Below the pieces are notes generated by a model. The model searched no databases, was not told the DNA's origin, and saw only the letters and a program-made list of their open reading frames with translations. The position numbers and the translations under genes are program-made. From Nocardia grenadensis NBRC 108939 (lineage in GTDB: Bacteria > Actinomycetota > Actinomycetes > Mycobacteriales > Mycobacteriaceae), in NCBI RefSeq assembly GCF_001613445.1, contig NZ_BDCJ01000011.1, positions 1 through 64,000 of the forward strand: a stretch of 64,000 nt of DNA, given 5' to 3'. Below are positions 35,649 through 44,014 of the stretch, in pieces (position 1 is the stretch's first letter; every line of letters begins with the position of its first letter).

Positions 35649-36545
35649 ATGGCGATGTCGGTTGTGGTGGCCGGTTCGTCCGGACTGATCGGAACCGCGC
35701 TCGTCGCGGCGTTGCGCCGCGACGAGGAACAGGTGATCCGGCTGGTCCGGCGCCCGGCCGCCGCGCCCGACGAGCGTCACTGGGATCCCGCCCAGGGTGA
35801 ACTCGATCCGCGGATCCTGGACGGCGCCGACGCGGTGGTGAACCTGTGCGGGGCCGGTATCGGCGACAAACGCTGGACCGGCGCGTACAAGCAACTGCTC
35901 CGCGACAGCCGGATCACCCCGACCGATGTCCTCGCGACGGCGGTGGCCCGGGCCGGGGTCCCGACGCTGGTCAATGCCAGCGGCGTCCACTACTACGGGG
36001 ATACCGGCGTGCGCGCGGTGGACGAGAGCGGCCCGCTGGGAACCGGTTTCCTGCCCACGCTGTGTCGCGACTGGGAGGCCGCGACCCACGCGGCCGCCGA
36101 GGCCGGGACCCGCACGGTGCTGCTGCGCAGCGGGGTCGTACTCACCGGCGCCGGTGGCATGCTTCCGCAACTGCGCACGCTGTTCCTGCTGGGTCTGGGC
36201 GGCCGGCTGGGCAGCGGACGCCAGTATCAGCCGTGGATCTCGCTCGACGACGAGATCGGCGCGATCCGGCATGCGCTCACCAACGAATCGGTACGGGGCC
36301 CGCTCAATGCCGTGGGCCCCGCCCCGGTTACCAATGCCGCCTTCACCCGCGCGCTCGGTAAGGCCCTGAATCGGCCGACACCGCTGTTCGTCCCGGGTAT
36401 CGCGCTGCGCCTGGTGGTCGGCGAGTTCGCGGAGGAAGCGATCCTGCACAGTCCGCGGGCCCTGCCGCGCGTGCTCGAGGACACGGGGTACGAGTTCCGG
36501 CACGCCACCGTCGGCGCGGCACTGGCCGCCGCGGTGGGCCGATGA
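35649..36545 (+). CDS. TIGR01777 family epimerase-like (SDR) protein
   Basis: A 298-residue extended short-chain dehydrogenase fold. The N-terminal VVVAGSSGLIGTALVAALRR binds the dinucleotide, DAVVNLCGAGIGDKRWTGAYK and VNASGVHYYGDTG follow (the Tyr lies in a YYG context), and TVLLRSGVVLTGAGGML is characteristic. The C-terminal ALPRVLEDTGYEFRHATVGAAL matches the family's DUF1731 tail. Rv2216 equivalent. It starts six bases after dlaT and overlaps the next gene by four (ATGA). Reaction unknown. Confidence 0.85.
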   Translation: MAMSVVVAGSSGLIGTALVAALRRDEEQVIRLVRRPAAAPDERHWDPAQGELDPRILDGADAVVNLCGAGIGDKRWTGAYKQLLRDSRITPTDVLATAVARAGVPTLVNASGVHYYGDTGVRAVDESGPLGTGFLPTLCRDWEAATHAAAEAGTRTVLLRSGVVLTGAGGMLPQLRTLFLLGLGGRLGSGRQYQPWISLDDEIGAIRHALTNESVRGPLNAVGPAPVTNAAFTRALGKALNRPTPLFVPGIALRLVVGEFAEEAILHSPRALPRVLEDTGYEFRHATVGAALAAAVGR

Positions 36546-37066
36546 CCGCCGGCGTCACCTCGGTCCGGGAGGCGCGCACCGAGGACCTTCCCGCGATCCT
36601 GGAGATCCATAATCGCGCCATCGCCGAGACCACGGCCATCTGGGACGACGAACCCGTCGGGCTGGACGAGCGCATCGCCTGGTTCCGCAACCGCACCGAA
36701 CACGGCCGGCCCGTACTCGTCGCCGAAGTGGGCGGCGAACTCGCCGGGTACGCCAGTTACGGGCCGTGGCGGCCCAAATCCGGGTATCGCCACACCGTGG
36801 AGAATTCGGTCTATATCGCCGACCGGTTCCAGCGGCGCGGGATCGGCGCCACCCTGCTGACCGAGCTGATCGGCCGCGCCGAGAAGTCCGGTGATATCCA
36901 CGCCATGGTCGCGGCCATCGAAGCGAGCAATACCGGTTCCATCGCCCTGCACGAACGATTCGGTTTCCGCACGGTGGGCGTACTTCCGGAGGTTGGCCGC
37001 AAGTTCGGCCGCTGGATGGATCTGACGCTGATGCAGCTCAGCCTGGAGATGAGCGTAACGTCATGA
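36542..37066 (+). CDS. GNAT acetyltransferase, phosphinothricin-acetyltransferase-like
   Basis: A 174-residue enzyme with the layout of PAT/Bar and MddA-type acetyltransferases: [20 protein letters not shown], then [40 protein letters not shown] with the acetyl-CoA loop, and [34 protein letters not shown]. Substrates in this family include methionine sulfoximine and related analogues; here it is unknown. It overlaps both neighbours by four bases (ATGA), so it is translated with the epimerase and lipB. It is absent at this place in M. tuberculosis, so it is an insertion into a conserved operon. Confidence 0.82.
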   Translation: MTAGVTSVREARTEDLPAILEIHNRAIAETTAIWDDEPVGLDERIAWFRNRTEHGRPVLVAEVGGELAGYASYGPWRPKSGYRHTVENSVYIADRFQRRGIGATLLTELIGRAEKSGDIHAMVAAIEASNTGSIALHERFGFRTVGVLPEVGRKFGRWMDLTLMQLSLEMSVTS

Positions 37067-37842
37067 AGGTGAACAACACCCGCACCGCAACCCGGTCGGC
37101 TCGTTACGACAGCACCCCCGTCGACGTGCGTGAACTGGGTCTCATCGATTATCAGCAGGCGTGGGATCTGCAGCGTGAACTCGCCGCCTGCCGGGCGGAC
37201 GGCGCCGGTACCGACACCTTGCTCCTGCTCGAACATCCCTCCGTCTACACCGCCGGCCGCCGTACCGAGGAGGCCGATCGGCCCACCGACGGCAGCCCCG
37301 TGATCGATGTGGACCGAGGCGGCAAGATCACCTGGCACGGTCCGGGACAGCTGGTCGGCTATCCCATCATCCGGCTCGCCGAACCGATCGACGTGGTCGA
37401 CTACGTCCGGCGCCTCGAACAGGCCCTCATCCGGACCGTCACCGATCTCGGCGTCGAATGCGGACGGGTCCCCGGACGCTCCGGTGTCTGGCTGCCCGCG
37501 TCCGGTTTGCTGCCCGAGCGCAAGATCGCCTCGATCGGGATCCGGGTACAGCGGGGGGTCACCCTGCACGGCATCTCGCTGAACTGCAATGCCGATCTCG
37601 GCGCGTTCGGCGCCATCGTCGCCTGCGGGATCCGCGATGTCGGTTCGACCAGCCTGAGCCAGGAGCTCGGCCGCGAGGTCACCGTCGCCGAGGTCACGCC
37701 GCGTATCGCCGAGACCCTTCCGGCCGCGCTCGACGGTGCGATCCCGGTCACCGAGCACGATATCCCGCGGGCCGCCACCCCGGCCGTCGCGGACCACGCC
37801 GCCGCCACCGCGGCACGCGATCCGAAAGGTGCAACAGCATGA
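37063..37842 (+). CDS. lipB: Octanoyl-ACP:protein octanoyltransferase
   Basis: LipB moves octanoate from acyl carrier protein to lipoyl-domain lysines. [38 protein letters not shown] (the family signature), [20 protein letters not shown] with the catalytic Lys, and [25 protein letters not shown] with the catalytic Cys are all there. 259 residues, with a C-terminal Ala-rich tail. The ATG overlaps the GNAT stop, and the stop overlaps the lipA start (ATGA at both ends). Confidence 0.93.
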   Translation: MKVNNTRTATRSARYDSTPVDVRELGLIDYQQAWDLQRELAACRADGAGTDTLLLLEHPSVYTAGRRTEEADRPTDGSPVIDVDRGGKITWHGPGQLVGYPIIRLAEPIDVVDYVRRLEQALIRTVTDLGVECGRVPGRSGVWLPASGLLPERKIASIGIRVQRGVTLHGISLNCNADLGAFGAIVACGIRDVGSTSLSQELGREVTVAEVTPRIAETLPAALDGAIPVTEHDIPRAATPAVADHAAATAARDPKGATA

Positions 37843-38936
37843 GCGAGTCAGGCCCGGAGGCGGCAGCGCAGCGTAACCACGGAGGGCCCTCGCTCATGCC
37901 CGATGGACGCAGCATGACCTCCGCCCAAGCTCCCACCGGCCGCAAACTGCTGCGTATCGAGGCCCGCAATGCCGAGACCCCGATCGAACGCAAACCCGGC
38001 TGGATCCGCACCCGCGCCACCATGGGCCCGGAATACACCGAGCTCAAGGGCCTGGTGAAACGTGAGGGTCTGCATACGGTCTGCGAGGAAGCGGGCTGCC
38101 CCAATATCTTCGAATGCTGGGAAGACCGCGAGGCCACCTTCCTCATCGGCGGCGAACAGTGCACCCGGCGTTGCGACTTCTGCCAGATCGATACCGGCAA
38201 GCCCTCGCCGCTGGACCGTGACGAACCCCGCCGGGTCGCCGAGAGCGTCCAGGCCATGGGCCTGCGCTATTCGACCATCACCGGCGTCGCCCGCGACGAC
38301 CTGGAGGACGGCGGCGCCTGGCTCTACGCCGAAACCGTGCGGGCCATCAAGAAACTCAACCCGGCCACCGGCGTCGAACTACTCATCCCCGATTTCAACG
38401 CGAAACCGGATCAGCTCGCCGAGGTCTTCTCCTCCCGCCCGGAGGTACTGGCGCACAACCTGGAGACCGTGCCCCGGGTGTTCAAGCGGATCCGCCCCGC
38501 CTTCCGCTACGAGCGATCGCTCGAGGTACTCACCGCGGCCCGCGCCGACGGCCTGGTCACCAAGTCCAATCTGATCCTCGGTATGGGCGAAACCCCCGAC
38601 GAGGTCACCCAGGCCATGCGCGACCTGCACGAGGCCGGCTGCGATATCCTCACCATCACCCAGTACCTGCGCCCCTCGCCGCGCCATCACCCGGTGGACC
38701 GCTGGGTGAAACCCGAGGAGTTCGTGGAGCATTCGAAGCTCGCCGAGGAAATCGGTTTCGCCGGAGTGATGGCCGGACCGCTGGTGCGGTCCTCCTACCG
38801 CGCGGGCCGGTTGTACGCCCAGGCCATGGCCCACCACGGCCGCCCCATCCCGGAAGCCATGGCGCATCTCGCCGCCGAGGGCACCGCCACCCAGGAGGCC
38901 AGTGCCGTCCTGGAACGGTTCGGGTCTCGGGTCTGA
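37839..38936 (+). CDS. lipA: Lipoyl synthase (radical SAM)
   Basis: LipA inserts two sulfurs into the octanoyl chain to make lipoyl groups. The auxiliary cluster motif [12 protein letters not shown] and the radical SAM motif CTRRCDFC are intact, followed by [19 protein letters not shown] and [20 protein letters not shown]. The ATG at 37839 overlaps the lipB stop and has GAAAGGTG upstream; later in-frame ATGs at 37896 and 37914 would give the shorter N-terminus seen in M. tuberculosis. 365 residues, with about 35 extra at the C-terminus. The much longer open frame upstream is lipB antiphase reading. Confidence 0.93.
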   Translation: MSESGPEAAAQRNHGGPSLMPDGRSMTSAQAPTGRKLLRIEARNAETPIERKPGWIRTRATMGPEYTELKGLVKREGLHTVCEEAGCPNIFECWEDREATFLIGGEQCTRRCDFCQIDTGKPSPLDRDEPRRVAESVQAMGLRYSTITGVARDDLEDGGAWLYAETVRAIKKLNPATGVELLIPDFNAKPDQLAEVFSSRPEVLAHNLETVPRVFKRIRPAFRYERSLEVLTAARADGLVTKSNLILGMGETPDEVTQAMRDLHEAGCDILTITQYLRPSPRHHPVDRWVKPEEFVEHSKLAEEIGFAGVMAGPLVRSSYRAGRLYAQAMAHHGRPIPEAMAHLAAEGTATQEASAVLERFGSRV

Positions 38937-39077
38937 TCGCTTGCGTCCGCCGGCGGATAGGGTCCGCCATCGGACGGCCCACTCGCGCCGGGTGATTCGC
39001 TGGCGGATCAGCGATGAGTTCGCCCGTGTCGACCCGTCGGGAACGGTGACATCACCGGATACCCAGGGAGACACAGC

Positions 39078-39365
39078 ATGCTCATCGTCGCCGGACATCT
39101 CACCGTCGATCCATCGGCCCGCGCCGCCTACCTCGACGGGTGCATCGGGGTGGTCGAGCAGGCCCGCTCGACGCCCGGCTGCCTGGATTTCGCACTGAGC
39201 CCCGATCTCACCGATCCTGCGCGCATCAATATCTTCGAGCGCTGGGTGGACCTGGAATCGGTGGAGGCGTTCCGCGGCTCGGGTATCGGCGACGAACAGA
39301 ATTCGGCGATTCGCGGCGCTTCGGTAGCCGAATACGTGATCGCCGAAATCCGTTCGCTGACCTGA
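39078..39365 (+). CDS. ABM-type quinol monooxygenase-like protein
   Basis: A 95-residue antibiotic-biosynthesis-monooxygenase fold protein: LIVAGHLTVDPSARAAYLDG, ARSTPGCLDFALSPDLTDPA, RINIFERWVDLESVEAFR. These dimeric ferredoxin-like proteins act on quinols or polyketides, some without any cofactor. The ATG at 39078 follows CAGGGAG. It converges on the pseudogenes of the next region. Substrate unknown. Confidence 0.8.
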   Translation: MLIVAGHLTVDPSARAAYLDGCIGVVEQARSTPGCLDFALSPDLTDPARINIFERWVDLESVEAFRGSGIGDEQNSAIRGASVAEYVIAEIRSLT

Positions 39366-39376
39366 ATGCCGGCTAG

Positions 39377-39610
39377 AACTTGATGCGCTGCAGTAGCGCC
39401 GGGATCTTCGAGGCCGACATGAGTGCCTTGAACTGCCAGCTGTCGTCGCGCGGGAGTATTCCACCGCGCTGGGTGATCGAAGGCGTCGTAGCGGGTTTCG
39501 CCCTCTTCCATCAGCCCTTCGGCGTTGAAGTGATAGCGGTCGACCGCGGGGCATTGGATGAAGCGGCCGTTACCGTAGAGCACGGGAGCGCTGCTGTCGT
39601 AGGAGCGTGT
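39377..39610 (-). pseudogene. Frameshifted NTF2/SnoaL-like remnant
   Basis: One minus-strand frame reads YDSSAPVLYGNGRFIQCPAV and YHFNAEGLMEEGETRYDAFD. A second frame then takes over with RDDSWQFKALMSASKIPALL and stops at 39377. Joined, they look like the C-terminal half of a SnoaL-type cone protein. The N-terminal half is missing, so this is a truncated gene with a frameshift near 39470. Confidence 0.5.
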
Positions 39611-39863
39611 GGGTGCTCGCGGCCACCGTATGCTCCTGGCCGGGAACCGGCCGGGTGGCGACCACGACAGCATCCGCACCGGCCGATATTTCGCTGATCC
39701 GCGAGCGATCGTTCGCGTCACCCTGTACGGCGACCACACCGGGCGGCAGCAGGACCGGTCGCCCGTTCCGGAAGACGGCCACCGGGTCGTGTCCGCGGTG
39801 AGCAGCTTCGGCGACGACCCGGGAACCGACCATCCCGGCGGCTCCGACGACAACGATCTTCAT
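39570..39863 (-). pseudogene. Truncated NAD(P)-binding (NmrA/SDR-like) gene
   Basis: From the ATG at 39863, overlapping the stop of the EamA transporter, it reads MKIVVVGAAGMVGSRVVAEA, a Rossmann start, then GDANDRSRISEISAGADAVV. After about 85 residues the sequence runs into the SnoaL-like remnant in another frame and ends. Intact members have about 210 residues, so it is a 3'-truncated copy produced by a deletion joining two genes. Confidence 0.55.
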
Positions 39864-40813
39864 CGTGATATCTCCTTCGTCGCGAGAGTGACAGGGGTGC
39901 CGCGCCGCCTGACCGGCCCGGGAAGCTGGCCCGCGACGATCGCGGCCAGCGCGAGCCCGAACCCCGCCAGCTGAATCGGGCCGAGGGTCTGGCCGAGCAG
40001 GGCGGCACCGAGAACGGCGGCCACCAGCGGCGAGAGCAGTGTGAGGATCGCGACGGAGTTCACCGGCAGGGTGGTGACACCGCGGAACCACAGCACATAG
40101 GCGATGAGCCCACCGAACAGGCCGAGCCAGAGATACCCGAATGCAGCGGACAGCCCGATCGCCGGCGGAGAGCCCTCTATCAGGAGCGTGAGTGGCGCCA
40201 GGAAGAGCCCGCCCGCCGTGAGCTGCCAACCGGCGAAAGCGGTCGGGCCCACCCCGGCGGGCCGGCCCCAACGTTTGGTGAGCGTCAGGCCCAGCGCCAT
40301 CGAGGCCGCGCCGCCCAGTCCGGCGGCGACCCCGATGAGGTCGAACGCCGCGGCCGGTCCGAGCACCACCAGACCGACGCCCACCAATCCGGTCGTGCCC
40401 CAGGCCATCCGCCACCCCGACGGGCTCTCGTGCAGCACGGCTACCGCCAGCAACGCGACGACCAGCGGTTGCGCGGCCGCCAGCGTGGCGGCGACCCCGC
40501 CGGGCAGCCGTTCGGCCGCAATGAACAGCAGCGGGAACAGCAGGCCGATATTGAGCACCCCCAGGACCGCGGCCCGGCCCCACCACGCTCCGCGCGGCAG
40601 GGTCGGAGTGATCGCCAGGGCGATGAGTCCGGCCGGTAGCGCGCGCAGCAGACCCGCGAAGAACGGATGCCCCGGCGGGAGCAGCTCGGTCGTGACGATA
40701 TAGGTCGTGCCCCAGGCGACCGGCGCGAACGCGGTGAGCGCGGCCCGGGGCAGATCGCCCCGGCGCGAATCCCCGACGCCCGCGGGGAGTTTTTGGGCAG
40801 CTGGACTTTTCAC
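39860..40813 (-). CDS. EamA/DMT family exporter
   Basis: A 317-residue drug/metabolite transporter with ten hydrophobic segments in two EamA halves: AFAPVAWGTTYIVTTELLPP opens the first; YLWLGLFGGLIAYVLWFRGV and VAILTLLSPLVAAVLGAALL lie in the second. The GTG at 40813 is chosen because an upstream extension to 40894 would run into the divergent LysR start. It is separated by only 79 bases from the LysR gene, a typical regulator-target pair. Substrate unknown. Its stop overlaps the ATG of a truncated SDR gene. Confidence 0.82.
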   Translation of the reverse strand: MKSPAAQKLPAGVGDSRRGDLPRAALTAFAPVAWGTTYIVTTELLPPGHPFFAGLLRALPAGLIALAITPTLPRGAWWGRAAVLGVLNIGLLFPLLFIAAERLPGGVAATLAAAQPLVVALLAVAVLHESPSGWRMAWGTTGLVGVGLVVLGPAAAFDLIGVAAGLGGAASMALGLTLTKRWGRPAGVGPTAFAGWQLTAGGLFLAPLTLLIEGSPPAIGLSAAFGYLWLGLFGGLIAYVLWFRGVTTLPVNSVAILTLLSPLVAAVLGAALLGQTLGPIQLAGFGLALAAIVAGQLPGPVRRRGTPVTLATKEISR

Positions 40814-40892
40814 TCTCGAAGTCTCGCTCCGCGATTTCGATGAGTCCAACACATGTTTGTCACTCGAACGATCTCGATACAAGATTGATCCC

Positions 40893-41789
40893 ATGGAGCT
40901 GCAACAGCTGCGCTATGTGCTGGCCGTCGCCGAAACACACAACTTCACCCGAGCCGCCCAGCGCTGCCTGGTCGTCCAATCAGCGCTCAGCCACCAGATC
41001 GCCCGCCTGGAGCGCGAACTCGGCGCGAAACTGTTCGAGCGCACCAGCCGCCGGGTCCGGCTGACCCCCGCAGGCGTTGCGTTCCTCCCGGCCGCGCGCC
41101 AATGCCTGGACGCCGCCGAACGCGCCGTCGCCGCGGCCGCCGCCGCAGTGGGCGAGGTGCGCGGCCGGCTCGCTGTCGGCCTGATTCCCTCGGTCACCGC
41201 GGTCGACCTCCCCGCCGCGCTGCGCGAGTTCCGCGGCCGTTACCCGAATGTCCGGATCAGCCTCCGGATGGGGGCAAGCGACGAGCTCACCGATCAGGTA
41301 CGCGAAGACGCACTCGATATCGCTTTTCTCGGTCTGCCGACCACCGCGCGTCCTCGCGGTGTCACTGCTCACGAACTCGCCCGTGATCGCCTGGTCGCCG
41401 TGGTCGCTCCCGAACATCCACTCGCCCGCGAGGCCTCGGTCGACCTGCTGCGCCTGTCCGCCGAAACCTTCGTCGACCTCCCGGCCGGGACCGCCGGGCG
41501 CGCGCAATCCGATCAGGCGTTCGCCGCCGCCGGAATCGACCGTGAAGTCGCCTTCGAGGTGTCCTCCGCCGAGTACATCGCCCGCCTCGTCGAACAGGAC
41601 CTGGGCGTGGCCATGCTGCCTTCCGCCTACACACCGCAGCTCACCGGCGTGGTCACCGTCGAGGTCGCCGATGCCCCCGCCCGGGTCGAGTACCTCATCT
41701 GGAACAGCTTCTCCCGCAGCCCGGCGGCATCGGCGTTTCTCGCCGTCCTCGATATTGCGGACCACTCGGACGCAGCCGGTGGCAACTGA
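40893..41789 (+). CDS. LysR family transcriptional regulator
   Basis: A 298-residue LysR protein: MELQQLRYVLAVAETHNFTR, QSALSHQIARLERELGAKLF make the winged HTH; RLAVGLIPSVTAVDLPAALR begins the effector domain. ATG at 40893. In the 79-bp divergent gap, ATCTCGATACAAGAT (40870-40884) has the ATC-N9-GAT form used by LysR-type regulators and overlaps where its own promoter should be, so autoregulation and control of the EamA exporter are likely. Confidence 0.86.
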   Translation: MELQQLRYVLAVAETHNFTRAAQRCLVVQSALSHQIARLERELGAKLFERTSRRVRLTPAGVAFLPAARQCLDAAERAVAAAAAAVGEVRGRLAVGLIPSVTAVDLPAALREFRGRYPNVRISLRMGASDELTDQVREDALDIAFLGLPTTARPRGVTAHELARDRLVAVVAPEHPLAREASVDLLRLSAETFVDLPAGTAGRAQSDQAFAAAGIDREVAFEVSSAEYIARLVEQDLGVAMLPSAYTPQLTGVVTVEVADAPARVEYLIWNSFSRSPAASAFLAVLDIADHSDAAGGN

Positions 41790-42343
41790 CCCCGGCACAG
41801 CCGACCCCGCTCGCCGACTCCGCGCAAGTGATGCCGCGTTGACCACGCGCGGGCCGGTGCGTATCCGGCGGGCCGGTAGCGGATCGGCCAGGACAGCGCT
41901 GCCGATGAATCGACGGTGCGGCGGCGATGACACCGTCAGCCTGGATGACCCGATCGCGGGCGGCGTACAAGGCGGCGGTGAAAATGGTGCTGGACGCCAC
42001 CTCGATCCGGATGCTGCTCACTCCAACGGTGCTGGAACTTGTGTGGCGTCGACCGAGCAGAGAGCGGTGGCGCGTGTCTTTATCAAAGGTCGGCCGCGCC
42101 TTTACCGTAGATGACAGCAACAACCGCTTGGTCGTGTAGATTCTGAGCAGCGGAGCCGGATGCAGCGGCGGGAAAGAGCTCAGGTAGTTCGGAAGAGCGG
42201 GTTCCGATCGGACTTCCTCGCGCAGCACTCGACACTCGACGCCATGTGGTGATCGTTCAGTTGTTTTATGGCTGGCGTCATCCTGCACGGTCCGGCGAAA
42301 AGAGACGAGAGGTCGGCAAGGTACAAGAAAGGAAATTGCCACA
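41790..42343. other. Intergenic region with a probable MMPL transporter remnant
   Basis: No intact gene is visible. On the plus strand at about 41964-42050 one frame reads KMVLDATSIRMLLTPTVLEL, which closely resembles the last helix of MMPL/RND transporters (LxDATxVRxLLVPAxxxLLG). It is followed by unrelated sequence and lacks the rest of the gene, so it is a fragment. From about 42100 onward composition turns AT-rich toward the small peptide genes. Confidence 0.4.
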
Positions 42344-42430
42344 ATGCTGGGGTCTATCGTAATTCATCTCGGCCCTGTCTTTAACATAGATTTCAACCTC
42401 ATGTATCAAATGTTGCAGAACCTCGGTTGA
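42344..42430 (+). CDS. 28-residue peptide, paralogue 1 of a pair
   Basis: ATG at 42344 with AAGGAAA nine bases upstream encodes 28 residues starting MLGSIVIHLGPVF and ending MYQMLQNLG, then TGA. It has exactly the length of the peptide at 42553 and shares 11 identical positions (M1, V6, H8, G10, F13, N14, Y21, Q22, M23, Q25, G28) plus many conservative ones. It is hydrophobic, rich in Met and aromatics, and has no Cys or Lys. The family is not known to me. The pair lies in AT-rich DNA between LysR and oxyR. A peptide signal, membrane-active peptide or leader is conceivable; none is shown. Confidence 0.6.
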   Translation: MLGSIVIHLGPVFNIDFNLMYQMLQNLG

Positions 42431-42552
42431 TCCGGCACCGACCTCGCCCCACGGGGATCTCTGGTGTAGTCAGCGCCGGACCAGTATCATTGGCCCCGAG
42501 ATAGCGCAGCACCTCCCAGTGCCACTTCCCTTACTGAAGGAGAGACGCAGCC

Positions 42553-42639
42553 ATGATGAACGGACTTGTCCTCCATTTCGGTGATACGTTCAACACCTCG
42601 ATCATGTTCTTCTATCAGATGATGCAGATGTACGGATGA
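42553..42639 (+). CDS. 28-residue peptide, paralogue 2 of a pair
   Basis: ATG at 42553 (or 42556) follows GAAGGAGAG at ideal distance, a stronger ribosome site than the first copy. The 28 residues begin MMNGLVLHFGDTF and end FYQMMQMYG. Same length, same HxG-xxFN centre and YQMxQ ending as the peptide at 42344. The nucleotide sequences have diverged strongly while the pattern is kept, which argues for selection on the peptide. It is 122 bases downstream of copy 1, same strand, with no terminator seen between. Five of its last eleven residues are Met or Gln. Confidence 0.62.
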   Translation: MMNGLVLHFGDTFNTSIMFFYQMMQMYG

Positions 42640-42974
42640 CCTTTACGCTGCCAATGGCAGTGCCGTCGATATCTATCACCCAGGTTAACGGCAATGCAGC
42701 GCAGTTAGTGTTTCTGTCCGGTTGTCAACCGGGTAGGGGTGCACGCTGATGCGGGTTTTATAGGTTTTACGATCGATGTTTCCTTGTGCGCGGTGCGAAC
42801 GAACAGTGGAGCTCCTGCAACGAGGACGATCTCGGTCGACAACCTCTCTACCCGCAGTTCCCCTGTCCCATCTCAGATCACCCGAAACCCACCACCGCGA
42901 CTTGACACCCACCTCGATCCGCCGACTCGCGGCATTGCACCCGACCCCCGTACCCGGCGGAAGCACACAAAGGG
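42640..42974. other. 335-bp spacer between the peptide pair and oxyR
   Basis: I see no gene. It is AT-rich at first and returns to normal GC near 42880. A short inverted repeat (CCGGTTGTCAACCGG, 42719-42733) may end transcription from the peptide genes. Open frames here are antisense extensions of oxyR. Confidence 0.4.
42719..42733 (+). terminator. Small perfect inverted repeat after the peptide pair
   Basis: CCGGTTGTCAACCGG pairs over six bases with a three-base loop, 80 bases after the second peptide stop. It could be a weak terminator or an operator. Confidence 0.3.
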
Positions 42975-43883
42975 TCAGAACGGCCGCTGGGTGCAGATAA
43001 TTTCGGCGAGGTAGGCGTAGTCGTCGGCCCGGCCGCTGGAGGCACGGAAGACCAAGCCGAGAGTGCGTCCCGGCGCCGGATTCGCGAAACGTGCGGTTTC
43101 GAGTGCGCCGCGGCCGGTCTCGGCCGCGACCGCCATCTCCGGGATGAGAGTGATCCCGAGCCCCCCGGCCACACACTGGACCACCGTGGACAACGACGCC
43201 GCGCGGGTGTCCCCGACCCCGCCCGGGTGGACTTCCGTGGAACGGCACAGCTCGAGGGTCTGGTCTCGCAGGCAGTGCCCCTCGTCGAGGAGCAGCATCG
43301 GGAGCGCGCTCAGCGCCGCGGGTTCGAGATCGGCCCGACCGGCCAATGCGTGGCCGGCGGGGGTCACCAGAACGAATTCCTCTGTATACAGCGGAATCTC
43401 GACCAGACCCGCAGCCTCGGCGGGAAGGGCGAGCACTGCGACGTCGAGCAGTCCGGCGCGCAGTTCGTCGATCAGGCGGGCCGTTTTGTCCTCGATCACC
43501 TGCGGGGTCAGCGCGGGAAGTTTGCGATGCAGGGTGGGCAGCAGAGCTGGGAGGATGTAGGGGGCTGCAGTGGGGATGATTCCGATGCGGAGTACCCCGG
43601 CGAGGGTTTCACCCGTCGCCGAGGCCAGGAAACGGTCCGCGGCTTCCAGCGTGGCCGTGGCGTCGGGGAGCAGCCGGGCTCCTGCCGCGGTCACCAGTAC
43701 GCGCCGGGTGCTGCGCTCGATGAGCTGCAGTCCGAGTCCGCTTTCCAGTGAGGCCAAGGACTGCGACAACGTGGGCTGGCTCACCTCGAGCCGGGCCGCG
43801 GCCGTACCGAAATGCCGGTATTCGGCGACCGCGACGAACGCACGCAGCTGCGACAGGGTGGGCTGATAAGACTGATCGGACAT
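42975..43883 (-). CDS. oxyR: Hydrogen-peroxide-sensing LysR regulator OxyR
   Basis: A 302-residue LysR protein, divergent from ahpC-ahpD, as in OxyR of mycobacteria and corynebacteria. The HTH reads TLSQLRAFVAVAEYRHFGTA, EVSQPTLSQSLASLESGLGL. The redox pair is LLDEGHCLRDQTLELCRS, with the two Cys eight residues apart, like Cys199 and Cys208 of E. coli OxyR. Peroxide should form a disulfide and switch the protein to activation of ahpC-ahpD. The ATG at 43883 is used; an in-frame ATG at 43907 would add eight residues. Confidence 0.9.
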   Translation of the reverse strand: MSDQSYQPTLSQLRAFVAVAEYRHFGTAAARLEVSQPTLSQSLASLESGLGLQLIERSTRRVLVTAAGARLLPDATATLEAADRFLASATGETLAGVLRIGIIPTAAPYILPALLPTLHRKLPALTPQVIEDKTARLIDELRAGLLDVAVLALPAEAAGLVEIPLYTEEFVLVTPAGHALAGRADLEPAALSALPMLLLDEGHCLRDQTLELCRSTEVHPGGVGDTRAASLSTVVQCVAGGLGITLIPEMAVAAETGRGALETARFANPAPGRTLGLVFRASSGRADDYAYLAEIICTQRPF

Positions 43884-43886
43884 ACC

Positions 43887-43996
43887 TATCAGTCTAGTGC
43901 CACTCATCACTTTTGCCTTTTGCCGGTGTTTCGGCAAGATTAGTTACGAGCTTTCGCCTTACCGGCTGGAAATCGACCACGCCGGTACCACTGATA
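43887..43996. promoter_or_regulatory. oxyR-ahpC divergent control region with inverted TATCAGT sites
   Basis: TATCAGT (43887-43893) next to the oxyR start and ACTGATA (43990-43996) before the ahpC ribosome site are inverted copies at the two ends of a 131-bp gap. TGATAAG also occurs at 43864. Mycobacterial OxyR sites contain ATC-N9-GAT and CTTATC/GATAAG elements, so these are candidates; exact contacts are unknown. Confidence 0.35.
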
Positions 43997-44014
43997 CAAG
44001 AAGGAGTTTCGGGC

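Noticed and set aside
33882..36503. An 873-codon minus-strand frame over dlaT with Gly-rich stretches
   Set aside because: It is the mirror of the Ala/Pro-rich linkers of DlaT; the sense gene has lipoyl and catalytic motifs.
37458..37838. A 127-residue N-terminal extension of LipA
   Set aside because: It is lipB read in another frame; the ATG at 37839 with GAAAGGTG and the ATGA overlap is the natural start.
41695..42342. A 215-codon minus-strand frame across the LysR end and spacer
   Set aside because: Partly antisense to LysR, no ribosome site, and low-complexity Arg/Ser-rich translation.
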